Below the pieces are notes generated by a model. The model saw only the letters and a list, made by a program, of their open reading frames with translations, searched no databases and was not told the origin of the DNA. A stretch of 48,847 nucleotides of DNA. Source: DAOUKH01 sp034421515 (GTDB lineage Bacteria; Chloroflexota; Dehalococcoidia; SHYB01). Below, one piece after another: positions 34,269-42,926 of this stretch (the first letter of the stretch is position 1; the number at the start of each line of letters is the position of its first letter). The stretch is taken from contig DAOUKH010000004.1 of assembly GCA_034421515.1 (NCBI GenBank), forward strand, positions 1 to 48,847, given 5' to 3'. The position numbers and the translations under genes are program-made.

Positions 34269-34526
34269 GTGCACGACCTCAACATTAATGGAATCGACGC
34301 TGAATTGAGCGCCGCCATCCGTCGGCTGGCATAGCGCGAGGGTATTTCCTTGAACGAAGCAGCGCTCCGGGTTCTTCGGAAGGGGGCTGCCCTCGCCGAT
34401 GGGCAGCGAGGCGTCGGCACCGTCGGCTCTTCGCTGGACCACCTGATAGGGATATGGACAACCGAGGGGGCGGACGGGATGGACGCCGCATTGCAAGATT
34501 TCGAGACCGCCGGCGAGACGGGCTGA
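34269..34526 (+). pseudogene. Ribbon-helix-helix antitoxin (VapB-like) remnant with internal amber stop
   Basis: From GTG 34269 the frame reads HDLNINGIDAELSAAIRRLA, then TAG at 34332-34334, then REGISLNEAALRVLRKGAAL and onward to TGA at 34524-34526. The halves join without shift into a typical 85-residue ribbon-helix-helix antitoxin of the VapB/CopG type (IRRLAxREGISLNEAALRVLRKG). The amber codon at position 22 cuts the DNA-binding fold, so the gene is probably dead unless TAG is suppressed. No toxin gene follows; acyl-CoA dehydrogenase sequence starts 127 bases later. The rest of the 34250-34653 gap holds only a promoter. Confidence 0.75.
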
Positions 34527-34566
34527 AGGAGAGCGAAAGGCCCCCAATGGCACTGCTCCCGGCGCG

Positions 34567-34596
34567 TTGACATGCTCGCAAGCGCCCGCCTAGTAT
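34567..34596 (+). promoter_or_regulatory. Sigma70-type promoter of the acyl-CoA dehydrogenase operon
   Basis: TTGACA (34567-34572) and TAGTAT (34591-34596) are separated by 18 bases, 57 bases upstream of the ATG at 34654. It matches the style of the promoters at 23987 and 47905. Confidence 0.7.
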
Positions 34597-34653
34597 GCCT
34601 CCGTCCCTTCTGAGCCGCGTCCGGCGGCCCCGCCCAACTCCGTCACGCCTGAT

Positions 34654-35835
34654 ATGAACTTCGCCTTCACCGAAGAAGAAGAGGCGTTCCGCGCCGAGGT
34701 CCGCGACTTCCTGCGCGAGGCGCTGCCCTCCGATTGGGGCGTTCGCAACGTCGGCGACGACGAGGAGGGCGGCGGCGACGGTGACGCCTACGACTTCCAG
34801 CGGGAGTTCAACCGCAAGCTCGCCGACAAGGGCTGGCTCGTGGTCGCCTGGCCCAAGGAGTACGGCGGACAGGAGTGGTCGTACTTCAAGCAGGTCGTCT
34901 ACGCCGAGGAGGTCGTCAAGCACCAGGCCCCGCGCGGCGACAGCATCGGCCCGCGCATGGTCGGCTCCCTGCTCATCGGCCACGGCACCGAGGCGCAGAA
35001 GGAGCGCTTCCTGCCTCCCATCGCGAAGGCCGACGTCCGCTGGTGCCAGCTTTTCAGCGAGCCCAACGCCGGCTCCGACCTCGCCGGCCTCGAGACCGTG
35101 GCCGAAGACCACGGCGACTACTTCCTGGTCAACGGCGGCAAGATATGGTCGTCCTTCGCCCACGTCGCCGACTGGGGCTTCCTGCTGGCGCGCACTAACA
35201 AGGACGCCCCCAAGCACCAGGGACTCAGCTACTTCTTCCTCGACATGAACACACCTGGCGTCACCGTCAAGCCGCTCATCAGCATGGTCGGCGTGCACCG
35301 CTTCAACCAGGTCTTCTTCGACGACGTCCGCATCCCCCGCAACTGCCTCATCGGCCCCAAGGACCAGGGGTGGATGCTCAGCCGGAACGTGCTCAACGTC
35401 GAGCGGTCGGGCATCTCCGCCGCCGCGGGCTCGAAGCGGATGCTCCTCGACCTCATCGCCTTCGCGGCCTCGCCGGAGAGCCGCGTCCGGTGGACCGACT
35501 CGCTCCGTAGCCAGGCCGCCGACCTGCTCGTCCGTGCCGAGGTCGCCCGCGCCCAGTGCTACCGCATCGCCTGGATGCAGACGGCGGAGGTACCCTTCAA
35601 ACACGAGGCCTCGGTGAACAAGCTCTTCACCAGCGAGCTCTCCCAGCGCGTCGCCGCCTTCGGCATGGACCTTTTCGGCATGTACGGCACGGTGCAGCGC
35701 GGCGACCGCTGGGCGCCGCTGCGCGGCAAGGTCGAACGCAACTACAAGACAACAATCGCAAGCACCATCGCCGGCGGCACGTCGGAGATACAACGCAACA
35801 TCATCGCCCGGCGCGGCCTGGGACTGGGCCGCTAG
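34654..35835 (+). CDS. Acyl-CoA dehydrogenase
   Basis: A 393-residue flavin enzyme: NFAFTEEEEAFRAEVRDFL at the start, CQLFSEPNAGSDLAGL (FAD and substrate binding) and the C-terminal GTSEIQRNIIARRGLGL. The residue before GTSEIQ, where medium-chain enzymes have the catalytic Glu, is Gly (IAGGTSEIQ). The base must lie elsewhere, or this is one half of a heteromer as in steroid-degrading FadE-type enzymes. It oxidises acyl-CoA to enoyl-CoA and passes electrons to ETF. It leads an operon with two enoyl-CoA hydratase-family genes, the natural next step. Confidence 0.92.
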   Translation: MNFAFTEEEEAFRAEVRDFLREALPSDWGVRNVGDDEEGGGDGDAYDFQREFNRKLADKGWLVVAWPKEYGGQEWSYFKQVVYAEEVVKHQAPRGDSIGPRMVGSLLIGHGTEAQKERFLPPIAKADVRWCQLFSEPNAGSDLAGLETVAEDHGDYFLVNGGKIWSSFAHVADWGFLLARTNKDAPKHQGLSYFFLDMNTPGVTVKPLISMVGVHRFNQVFFDDVRIPRNCLIGPKDQGWMLSRNVLNVERSGISAAAGSKRMLLDLIAFAASPESRVRWTDSLRSQAADLLVRAEVARAQCYRIAWMQTAEVPFKHEASVNKLFTSELSQRVAAFGMDLFGMYGTVQRGDRWAPLRGKVERNYKTTIASTIAGGTSEIQRNIIARRGLGLGR

Positions 35836-35863
35836 CCCCGGCGCGCGGACAAGGCAGGACGGC

Positions 35864-36808
35864 ATGGCCGACGAGAAGACCCCCGACAAAGACCAGGCGA
35901 AGGAAAACCCCCACGGCTACGGCGGTGAGATGCCGTCGGAGAAGTCGGCGGAGGAGATGGTGCTCTACGAGGTCGTCGAGCCCCACATCGCCAAGATCAC
36001 CCTCAACCGCCCCGAGAAGGGCAACTCGATCCTCACCCCCGACATGAACGACGAGATCGCCAGGAAGATGCGCATCGCCGAGGACGACGACCGCATCAAG
36101 TGCGTCGTCCTCGCCGGGAACGGGCGGCACTTCTGCTCCGGCGAGGACAACCGGCGCATGCCCGTCGAGACCTACGGTCTCAAGAAGGGCCAAAAGCTCC
36201 CCCAGTCGTTCCGGATGCGCGGCCAGGCGGCCAGTTCCCAGCGGATGCGAAACTGGTTCCTCTACAGCTCCAAGACCGTCGTTGCCGCGGTGCAGGGGGC
36301 CTGCCTCGGCGCCGGCTTCGGCATGATCATGACCGTGGACATGGTCGTCGCCTCGGAGGACGCTTTCTTCGCCCGTCCGCAGAGCCGTATCGGCTTCGCG
36401 GGCTTCGACGTCCAGCTTCCCCTCACCCTCATGCGCTGCGGCATCAACCGCGGATACGAGATGAACATCACCGGCCGGCGCGTCTCCGCGCAAGAGCTCC
36501 ACAAGTGGGGCGTGGTGACGTCGGTCGTGCCGCGCGAGCAGCTCGAAGCCGAGGCGATGCGGTACGCCAAGGCCATCGCCGCCCACGGCACCGACACCCT
36601 GATGCTCGGCCGCCACTCGATGCAGATCTTCTGGGACCTGCTCGGCATGGCCTCCTACGCCGACTACGTCAAGGTGGCCCACCCCCTCTTCACCAACATG
36701 GTCTGGCGAGAGGACGAATACAACTGGTTCAAGATGAGGAACCAGTACGGCAACAAGGAAGGCATGCAACGGCTGAACGCCGTCTGGGAAGACCTCGGCT
36801 TCAAGTAG
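35864..36808 (+). CDS. Enoyl-CoA hydratase/isomerase family protein, tandem copy 1
   Basis: A 314-residue crotonase-fold protein with an unusual N-terminal extension containing NPHGYGGEM before the fold starts at HIAKITLNRPEKGNS (about 44-58). The oxyanion region reads HFCSGEDNRRMPVETYG rather than the common FCAGADL. GACLGAGFGMIMTVDMVVAS follows. At the first catalytic Glu site it has FDVQLPL, so the acid residues differ from ordinary hydratases. It is closely related to the next gene; the pair may form a mixed oligomer. It follows the acyl-CoA dehydrogenase by 28 bases. Confidence 0.9.
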   Translation: MADEKTPDKDQAKENPHGYGGEMPSEKSAEEMVLYEVVEPHIAKITLNRPEKGNSILTPDMNDEIARKMRIAEDDDRIKCVVLAGNGRHFCSGEDNRRMPVETYGLKKGQKLPQSFRMRGQAASSQRMRNWFLYSSKTVVAAVQGACLGAGFGMIMTVDMVVASEDAFFARPQSRIGFAGFDVQLPLTLMRCGINRGYEMNITGRRVSAQELHKWGVVTSVVPREQLEAEAMRYAKAIAAHGTDTLMLGRHSMQIFWDLLGMASYADYVKVAHPLFTNMVWREDEYNWFKMRNQYGNKEGMQRLNAVWEDLGFK

Positions 36809-36823
36809 CCGTTAGGAGACGCG

Positions 36824-37744
36824 ATGACCACCAAAAACGACAACCCCCACGGCTACGGTGCCGACCTCCAACGGGACAAGCCGCCGGAAGAGATGGTCCT
36901 CTACGAGATCATCGAGCCGCACATCTGCAAGATCACGCTGAACCGGCCCGAGCGCCGCAACGCGGTGCTGACGCCGGACATGAACTACGAGCTCCTCGCC
37001 AAGTTCCAGCAGGCCCAGGACGACGACTCGGTGAAGGTCATCATCCTGGCCGGCGAAGGGCAGGACTTCTGCGCCGGCGAGGACAATCGCCGCCTGCCCG
37101 TCGAGTCGTTCGGCCTCAAGAAGGGGCAGCGGCTGCCCCAATCGCTCCGCATGCAGGGCATCTCCAAGACCTTCAAGACCATGCACGACTCGATGACCTG
37201 GGGCACGAAGACCGTCATCGCCGCCTGCCAGGGCGGAGTGATCGGCCAGGGCTTCGGCATCGTGATGACCGTCGACCTCATCGTCGCTTCCGAAGACGCC
37301 TACTTCACTCGCCGCCAGAGCCGGATCGGCTTCGCCAGCTTCGAGGTGCAGCTACCCCTCACGCTCCTCCGCTGCGGCATCAACCGGGGGTACGAGCTCA
37401 ACATCACCGGCCGCAGCGTCTCGGCGCAGGAGATGCATGAGTGGGGTGTCGTCTCCTCCGTCGTACCCCGCGACAAGCTCATGGACGAGGCCCTGCGCTA
37501 CGCCCGCGCCGTCGCCGCCCACTCGACCGACAACCTCATGCTCGGCCGCAAGTCCATGAACATGTTCTTCCGCCTCCTCGGCGTCGACACCTACTTCAAC
37601 TACGCCGAGGTCGCCCACCCGCTCTTCACCAACATGGTCTGGCGCGAGGACGAGCACAACTTCCTCCGCGAGCGAAACAAGTACGGCAACAAGGAGGGAA
37701 TGCGCCGCCTCAACGCCGTCTGGGAAGACCTCGGCTTCAAGTAG
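36824..37744 (+). CDS. Enoyl-CoA hydratase/isomerase family protein, tandem copy 2
   Basis: A 306-residue paralogue of the preceding protein with the same NPHGYG extension and DFCAGEDNRRLPVESFG oxyanion region. It differs at the potential acid site: FEVQLPL here against FDVQLPL in copy 1. Both end in RLNAVWEDLGFK. AGGAG precedes the ATG. A strong hairpin terminator follows the stop by 24 bases, closing the operon. A C-C lyase, hydratase or dehalogenase-type crotonase reaction are all possible. Confidence 0.9.
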   Translation: MTTKNDNPHGYGADLQRDKPPEEMVLYEIIEPHICKITLNRPERRNAVLTPDMNYELLAKFQQAQDDDSVKVIILAGEGQDFCAGEDNRRLPVESFGLKKGQRLPQSLRMQGISKTFKTMHDSMTWGTKTVIAACQGGVIGQGFGIVMTVDLIVASEDAYFTRRQSRIGFASFEVQLPLTLLRCGINRGYELNITGRSVSAQEMHEWGVVSSVVPRDKLMDEALRYARAVAAHSTDNLMLGRKSMNMFFRLLGVDTYFNYAEVAHPLFTNMVWREDEHNFLRERNKYGNKEGMRRLNAVWEDLGFK

Positions 37745-37768
37745 CCGCCACCTCGAAAGAACACAACA

Positions 37769-37798
37769 AAGAGGGGCCGCTCTGGCGCGGCCCCTCTT
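37769..37798. terminator. Bidirectional intrinsic terminator
   Basis: A 12-bp stem (37769-37780 with 37787-37798, AGAGGGGCCGC arms) with a six-base loop. On the plus strand it runs into CTTCTTTG and on the minus strand into TTGTTGTGTT, so it can end both the operon to the left and the convergent gene at 37846-38658. Confidence 0.82.
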
Positions 37799-37845
37799 CT
37801 TTGCGTATTGGATAGCGGGGACGAAGTGCCCCGCTCGCCGAAAGT

Positions 37846-38658
37846 CTAGTAACCGGTGAAAACGGGTGCCCGCTTCTCGGAGAAGGCCGTCGTAGCCTCC
37901 TTGTGGTCCTCCGTCGCCATGGCGAGCTGCTCGGAGATGAGGCAGAAGTCCATGACCCGATTGAGGCCGTCCCACAGGTGCTTGTTGATGGCGATCTTGG
38001 TGAACCGCACCGCGACCCGCGCTCCCGCCGCGATCTCCTCCGCGTAGGCGATGGCCCGGTCGAGCACTTCTTCCTTCGGATAGCAGTAGTTGGTCACGCC
38101 GAGATCGTGAGCCTCCCGCCCGGTGATCAGCCGTCCCGACATCAGCATGTCCTTGGCCTTGTGGACGCCGATCAGGTACGGCCAGATCAGCGCGCCGCCG
38201 TCGCCGGCGGTGATGCCCACCCGGACGTGGTTGTCGCCGATCTTCGCGTCCTCGGCGATGAACGTGACGTCGCACAGGAGGCCGATGGTGGCGCCGAGCC
38301 CCACCGCATGGCCGTTGATCGCCGCGATCAGGGGCACCTCGCAGTTCACGAAGCGCTGGACGATGTACTTCGCCCCGCGCAGCAGGTTGCCCGGATCGAG
38401 CTTCTCGGCGGCGCCGGTGGCCCGGTCGCCCATTGCTTTCACGTCGCCGCCCGCGCAGAAGGCCCGCCCCGCGCCGGTGAAGACCACTGCGTTGACGTCG
38501 CGGTCGTAGTTCACCATGTGCAGGAACTCCTCGATGGCCTCGTGCATGCCGTCGCCCATCGAGTTCAGCCGGTCCGGCCGGTTCAGCGTCGCGATTGCTA
38601 CCTTGTTCGGCCGGACCTCGACACTGAGGTGGCCCTTCTCCACGCTGCTATAGTCCAC
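37846..38658 (-). CDS. Enoyl-CoA hydratase/isomerase family protein
   Basis: A 270-residue crotonase. KVAIATLNRPDRLNSMG, GRAFCAGGDVKAMGD (oxyanion hole) and AINGHAVGLGATIGLLCD are typical. Start GTG 38658 is chosen because AAGGAGG lies five bases upstream; the open frame continues further but without family sequence. A minus-strand TATAAT at 38717-38722 may be the promoter. It stands alone, convergent with the operon to the left. At the usual catalytic Glu site it has KIGDNHVRVGI, so reaction type is open. Confidence 0.88.
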   Translation of the reverse strand: MDYSSVEKGHLSVEVRPNKVAIATLNRPDRLNSMGDGMHEAIEEFLHMVNYDRDVNAVVFTGAGRAFCAGGDVKAMGDRATGAAEKLDPGNLLRGAKYIVQRFVNCEVPLIAAINGHAVGLGATIGLLCDVTFIAEDAKIGDNHVRVGITAGDGGALIWPYLIGVHKAKDMLMSGRLITGREAHDLGVTNYCYPKEEVLDRAIAYAEEIAAGARVAVRFTKIAINKHLWDGLNRVMDFCLISEQLAMATEDHKEATTAFSEKRAPVFTGY

Positions 38659-38773
38659 GGTCGCCTCCTTGAACGTTTCCTCGTCAGCCGGCGCGGCAGC
38701 CCCGCGCCCGCGGCGGATTATAACCGGGGCGCCGCCCGCCGTCACCGCGCGGTGGTCAACCGAGCCCCTAGCC

Positions 38774-41509
38774 CTACACCCCCTCGACCAGGCGCCGGAG
38801 GTCGTGCTTGGCCTCGTGGATGCCGGCCCAGAGGTCGCCGAGGCGCTCGACTCGCTCCGGCACGACTTCGATGGTGAGGTCGGCGGGGTAGATGTCGTCA
38901 AGCTCGTCCCAGTGCAGCGGCGTCGACACCGGCGCGCCCGGCAGGGGGCGCAGCGAATAGACCGACGCCATGTTCTTCCCCCGCACGTTCTGGTTGTGGT
39001 CGAGGAAGATCTTTCCTTCGCGCTTGCTCACCGCCCACTCCATCGTCACGTCGAGTGGACGCTGCTCCATCAGGAACCGGCCGATCAACTCCGTCACCTT
39101 CCTGGTAACCCCGTAGGGATGCTCGCGCCGCACCGGGACGTAGACGTGCAGCCCCGTCTTCCCCGAGGTCTTCAGGAACGATGATAAGGAGAGCTGGTCG
39201 AGGATGCCCTTCAGTGCCCGTGCTGTCTCTACGGCCTTGCCGAACGCGCGGCGGTTGGGCTCGGGCTCGGCGCCGGCGCCTTCCTCGCCGGAATAGATGT
39301 AGGGGTCGAAGTCAAAGACCAGGAAGTCGGGATAGTTGAGGATACTGGCCTCGATGTTCTCCTTCGAGCCGGTGAATGCTGTGCTCAGGCCGGCGCCATC
39401 GGGGCCCGCGGCGCACCGCGACAGCCAGGGGTGCATCTCGATGTCCGCGAGCTGCGCCAGCCAGAGCAGCGTCAGCAGGTTGTTCACCATCACGTACTCG
39501 ACGTCGCCCTCGTTGTGCGACGAGAAGAGGTTCACCGTCTCAACAAACTCGGGAAGCTCGTAGGTCCAGTTCTTCTGGTAGAAGCTCGGCGCGTCGACGC
39601 CGTTGGGATAGCGCGTCAGCGTCAGGGGACGGTCTTTGAGATGGGGCAGGATCGCCGGCGCGATCCGCGCGTAGTACGACAACATGTCACGCTTGGTGAT
39701 GGCGGCCCGCTCCGACGTCTCCGGCCAGAGCGCCTTGTCGAGGTTGGTAACGCGGACGGTATACCCACCCGCGTCGACCGACATCGACCCGTCTCTCGCG
39801 GCCTCGCCCGCGAGCTGCTCGACGGCCGCCGACGCGTCCTCCGCGACCCCACGGCGCTCTGGCACCGCCGTCCTCTGTGGTGCAGAGCTGGCGACCGGGG
39901 CCGGCGCGGCCGACGGCCGTTCTCGGACGACCGAACTCGGCTCCCGGTCCGGCTCGATGCCCAGATAAACCGGCGCGCGCAAGTGGTCCCCCGCGCCCCA
40001 CTCGGCGAACTTCACCCGCGCCACCAGCTCGGGCCGCAGCCAGACGTCGCCCGGCAGACCGAGCTCCGGATCGGGGGCAAAGGGCATCTCCTCTACCCGC
40101 AGCGGCTGCATCCGCTCGTACAGATCATCGAGCGCCGCCTGGTCGAATCCCGTCCCGACCCTGGCCGCGAACCGCAACGTGTCGCCCTCGTAGTAGCCGA
40201 CGAGCAGCGAGCCGAACGTCGAGGCCCGCGCGCCGGTTCCGGCGCTGTAGCCTCCGACGACCATCTCCTGCGATTGTGTCGCCTTGATCTTCAGCCACGC
40301 ATTGCCGCGGCGGCCCGGCTGGTAGGTGCTGTCCACGCGCTTCGCCACGACTCCTTCGAGTCCGAGCCCCGTCGCCGCTGCGAAGAACGCCTCCCCACCG
40401 CCCACGGTGTACTCGATGGGCCGGGCCACGTCGCCGGGCGCCAGCATGCGGGCGAGCAGGCCCTTTCGTTCCGAGAGCGGCGCCTCGCGGACGTTGTAGC
40501 CGTCGAGGTAGAGCAGGTCGAAGGGGTAGTACATCAGCGCGCCCTCGGCGCGGGGCGCACCGGCCACGCTCGGGCCGCCCATCCGCTGCTGCATCAGCCC
40601 GAAGCTCGGCAACCCCGCCTCGTCCAGAACCACCACCTCGCCGTCGAGGACGAACGACTCGTGCGGCTGGGCCCGCAGCTCCTCTACCACCTCCGGGTAG
40701 AGCGAGGTCATGTCGTTGCCGCTGCGGCTGCGCAGCCGGACCGCGCCCCGCTCGACGAACGCCAGCAGGCGGAAGCCGTCCATCTTCGGCTCGAAGAGCC
40801 AGCCTTCGCCATCGAAGGGCGCGTCGGTGAGCTTGGCCAACATCGGCTTGACCGAGCTAGGGAAGCGCGCCTCACTACCGCAGCGGGCGAGCAGGCGGTC
40901 CAACGGCGTCGGGTCGGGGAGCCGCCCCGCCTTCAGGTCGTCGATAGTCAGCTTCGACAGCACCGACGCGCCCTCGTCCAACACGTCGGGACTGGTCCGC
41001 ACGTGCGCGTCCTTGTGCTTGATGAGCAGCCACTCGCGCTCTCCCCGCGCGGTCTTCACCAGCGTCCACGAGCCGCGCAGTTTCCGCCCGCGGAGGGTGA
41101 ACGAGAGCTTGCCCACCGCCAGCCCTTCCTGCATCCGCCGGTCCGACGTCTCACGGTCGCCGAAGGAGAGAACGCCGTCCTCGTCCGGCGAGTAGACCCC
41201 GGTGTCCCACACGATCATCTGGCCAGCGCCGTAGTTGCCCGGCGCGATCACGGCCTCGAAGGTCAGGTAGTCCAGCGGGTGGTCCTCGACCATCACCGCC
41301 AGCCGCTTCTCGTTGGGATCGAACGACGGCCCCTTGGGCACGGGCCACGACTTCAGTGTCCCGCCGATCTCGAGCCTAACGTCGTAGTGCAGCCGACGCG
41401 CCGCGTGCTTCTGCACGACGAACCGCAGACTGCCCCAGGACGGGCCCTCGCCGCCGCGCGGCTCAGGCGTCCGGTCAAAGTCGCGCTTCGCCTCGTACCG
41501 GTCGAGCAT
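38774..41509 (-). CDS. ligD: Multidomain ATP-dependent DNA ligase D (PE-LIG-POL)
   Basis: A 911-residue NHEJ ligase. The N-terminal 3'-phosphoesterase domain has His35, His41, Asp43, Arg45 and His77, with the same spacings as His42, His48, Asp50, Arg52 and His84 of the Pseudomonas enzyme. The ligase domain (about 215-540) carries Lys242 in EPKMDGFRLL, the AMP-accepting KxDG. A Pro/Ala/Ser linker (about 545-600) leads to the primase-polymerase domain with Asp733 and Asp735 (FDFDP) and SGKTGLHVYVP. The PE-LIG-POL order is that of Pseudomonas, not mycobacteria. A -10-like TATACT lies at 41527. No Ku gene is within the window. Confidence 0.96.
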   Translation of the reverse strand: MLDRYEAKRDFDRTPEPRGGEGPSWGSLRFVVQKHAARRLHYDVRLEIGGTLKSWPVPKGPSFDPNEKRLAVMVEDHPLDYLTFEAVIAPGNYGAGQMIVWDTGVYSPDEDGVLSFGDRETSDRRMQEGLAVGKLSFTLRGRKLRGSWTLVKTARGEREWLLIKHKDAHVRTSPDVLDEGASVLSKLTIDDLKAGRLPDPTPLDRLLARCGSEARFPSSVKPMLAKLTDAPFDGEGWLFEPKMDGFRLLAFVERGAVRLRSRSGNDMTSLYPEVVEELRAQPHESFVLDGEVVVLDEAGLPSFGLMQQRMGGPSVAGAPRAEGALMYYPFDLLYLDGYNVREAPLSERKGLLARMLAPGDVARPIEYTVGGGEAFFAAATGLGLEGVVAKRVDSTYQPGRRGNAWLKIKATQSQEMVVGGYSAGTGARASTFGSLLVGYYEGDTLRFAARVGTGFDQAALDDLYERMQPLRVEEMPFAPDPELGLPGDVWLRPELVARVKFAEWGAGDHLRAPVYLGIEPDREPSSVVRERPSAAPAPVASSAPQRTAVPERRGVAEDASAAVEQLAGEAARDGSMSVDAGGYTVRVTNLDKALWPETSERAAITKRDMLSYYARIAPAILPHLKDRPLTLTRYPNGVDAPSFYQKNWTYELPEFVETVNLFSSHNEGDVEYVMVNNLLTLLWLAQLADIEMHPWLSRCAAGPDGAGLSTAFTGSKENIEASILNYPDFLVFDFDPYIYSGEEGAGAEPEPNRRAFGKAVETARALKGILDQLSLSSFLKTSGKTGLHVYVPVRREHPYGVTRKVTELIGRFLMEQRPLDVTMEWAVSKREGKIFLDHNQNVRGKNMASVYSLRPLPGAPVSTPLHWDELDDIYPADLTIEVVPERVERLGDLWAGIHEAKHDLRRLVEGV

Positions 41510-41592
41510 CCGCCCCTCCGCCGCTCAGTATACCGGCGGCGACTCTATTCAGAGCCTCGTTGCATGAGGGCCGGAGGGCGCTGAAACGAAGT

Positions 41593-42585
41593 CTACCCCT
41601 TGGGTGGAACCTTGCACTGCACGTAGACTTGCGCGGGGTTTCGGTCGCAGTGCTCAAAGAGCTTGATGGCGCTGGCGACTGACCGTTTCGCGTCGCCGTG
41701 GGTTTGCAAATATACGCCTGATTGGGACAGTTGCACTGAAGACCTGAAATGATCGCCATTACCGTGAACAGGGATATTGTTCAGAAGATAGCGCTTGCCA
41801 CCCGAGGAAATGGGCGACCCGGACCACACTAGGAAAGCCTTGCGATCCAACCACTTCGCACTCTCCACGAGCAGGGAATGCCAACTCTTGGTAGAGACTT
41901 CGTGCCCGTCCCCGAATCGGATGGCAGAGGGGGCCGGATTACGCGTCGGGTCGCCTAGCTCTGTGAGCGCAATCCAACCCTTCGACGGCGGAGCAACCAC
42001 TGGATTCGGCTGCGATGGAGTCGGCGCGGGAGCCGGCGTCGAGGGCTTAGGCTCCACCGGAACGACGAGGACCTCCATTGTGGGCTGATCCGACGTAAAG
42101 TTCGATTGCCAGAGAGGAAGGAGCTTTGCTGCGCACTTAGTGGCTGGGTCGTTCGCGATGGACACCTGAAACAAACGGCGTTCTTCTAACTGCTTCGCTT
42201 TGCCAAAACAGACATAGAACTCCCATTGGTCCCCGTCGGTCAGGCCCGCGTAGCTGATGCCAGAGTCAACGGCATAAGTGCTCATTTTGAGGCGGTGCTT
42301 CGCTAACGACTCTCCAAGCCTCTTGGCTTCGATAAGTGCCAGCGGCGGCTTGCTAGGGCCACTCAGCAGGGCATAGTCAGGCCTGCCAATCTCCGACCTG
42401 TATTCGGGCAGCAGCAGTGCTGGATTCTCCGTGTCCCAGCCAAGCGCTCGAAGGAGTGGATCGATCAGGGCCATCCGTGTGCGTGTTTCATGAACCTTCA
42501 ATGTCTCGCCATGCACTTCGATGCGCTTCTTCAACGCTTCGACTATACGGACTAGCTCGTCAAACGGTGCACCGTCAAGCGACAT
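41593..42585 (-). CDS. PD-(D/E)XK nuclease-like protein (type I restriction R N-terminal type)
   Basis: A 330-residue protein with an N-terminal domain like the nuclease part of type I restriction HsdR: RTRMALIDPLLRALGWD, then Asp70 and Glu86-Ala-Lys88 (RPDYALL ... ALIEAKR), the PD-(D/E)XK triad. A Pro-rich hinge (about 175-200) leads to a C-terminal domain I do not recognise (SKSWHSLLVESAKWLDRKA-like, KRYLLNNIPVHGNG). No methylase or specificity gene is nearby, so it is not a complete restriction system. The composition is less GC-rich than its neighbours. GAGGAGGG precedes the ATG. Confidence 0.72.
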   Translation of the reverse strand: MSLDGAPFDELVRIVEALKKRIEVHGETLKVHETRTRMALIDPLLRALGWDTENPALLLPEYRSEIGRPDYALLSGPSKPPLALIEAKRLGESLAKHRLKMSTYAVDSGISYAGLTDGDQWEFYVCFGKAKQLEERRLFQVSIANDPATKCAAKLLPLWQSNFTSDQPTMEVLVVPVEPKPSTPAPAPTPSQPNPVVAPPSKGWIALTELGDPTRNPAPSAIRFGDGHEVSTKSWHSLLVESAKWLDRKAFLVWSGSPISSGGKRYLLNNIPVHGNGDHFRSSVQLSQSGVYLQTHGDAKRSVASAIKLFEHCDRNPAQVYVQCKVPPKG

Positions 42586-42926
42586 GACGTCCCTCCTCGG
42601 GGAAGTATACAGTGCGGAGACTTCTCCTCTAGACCCCTGAGGTAATGGGGGAGGGAAGGCGACATCAGGGCTTGCCCTGAGGGTGCCCGCGCCTTCGGCG
42701 CACCTCTTGTCACTTCAGAGCGTTCGGATCCGAAGCGATAGTGGGAATCGCATCGACCACGCTCATTCGGGGTGTTGTCCACGCACGCTTCGCTCTCGAA
42801 GCCCTTCGCAAGCAACGGGGCAGCCGGGCGAGAGCCAAGCCGTGCCGGCCGCATTACAGGCCTCTTAGTGCTTAGCCGGTGCGATATCCGGCGATCCCCG
42901 CCGAGAGTTGAGGAGGGCGACGCAGT
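42586..42926. other. 341-base gene-free region with several dyads
   Basis: No convincing gene. It contains the promoter side of the minus-strand gene at 42585 (TATACT on the minus strand near 42607). It also holds a CAGGGC/GCCCTG hairpin (42665-42680), a GCGCC/GGCGC hairpin with outer GGT/ACC (42682-42704) and a perfect 12-bp palindrome TTCGGATCCGAA (42723-42734). The dense dyads suggest a structured RNA or a repeat relic; I see no match to tmRNA, RNase P, 6S or SRP RNA. Confidence 0.4.

Noticed and set aside
42552..42854. 100-residue minus-strand protein
   Set aside because: It runs across the hairpins of the gene-free region and overlaps the start of the PD-(D/E)XK gene; no ribosome site and no domain-like pattern.
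42586..42926. tRNA, tmRNA, RNase P, 6S or SRP RNA gene
   Set aside because: None of the conserved core sequences of these RNAs was found; only unassigned hairpins are present.
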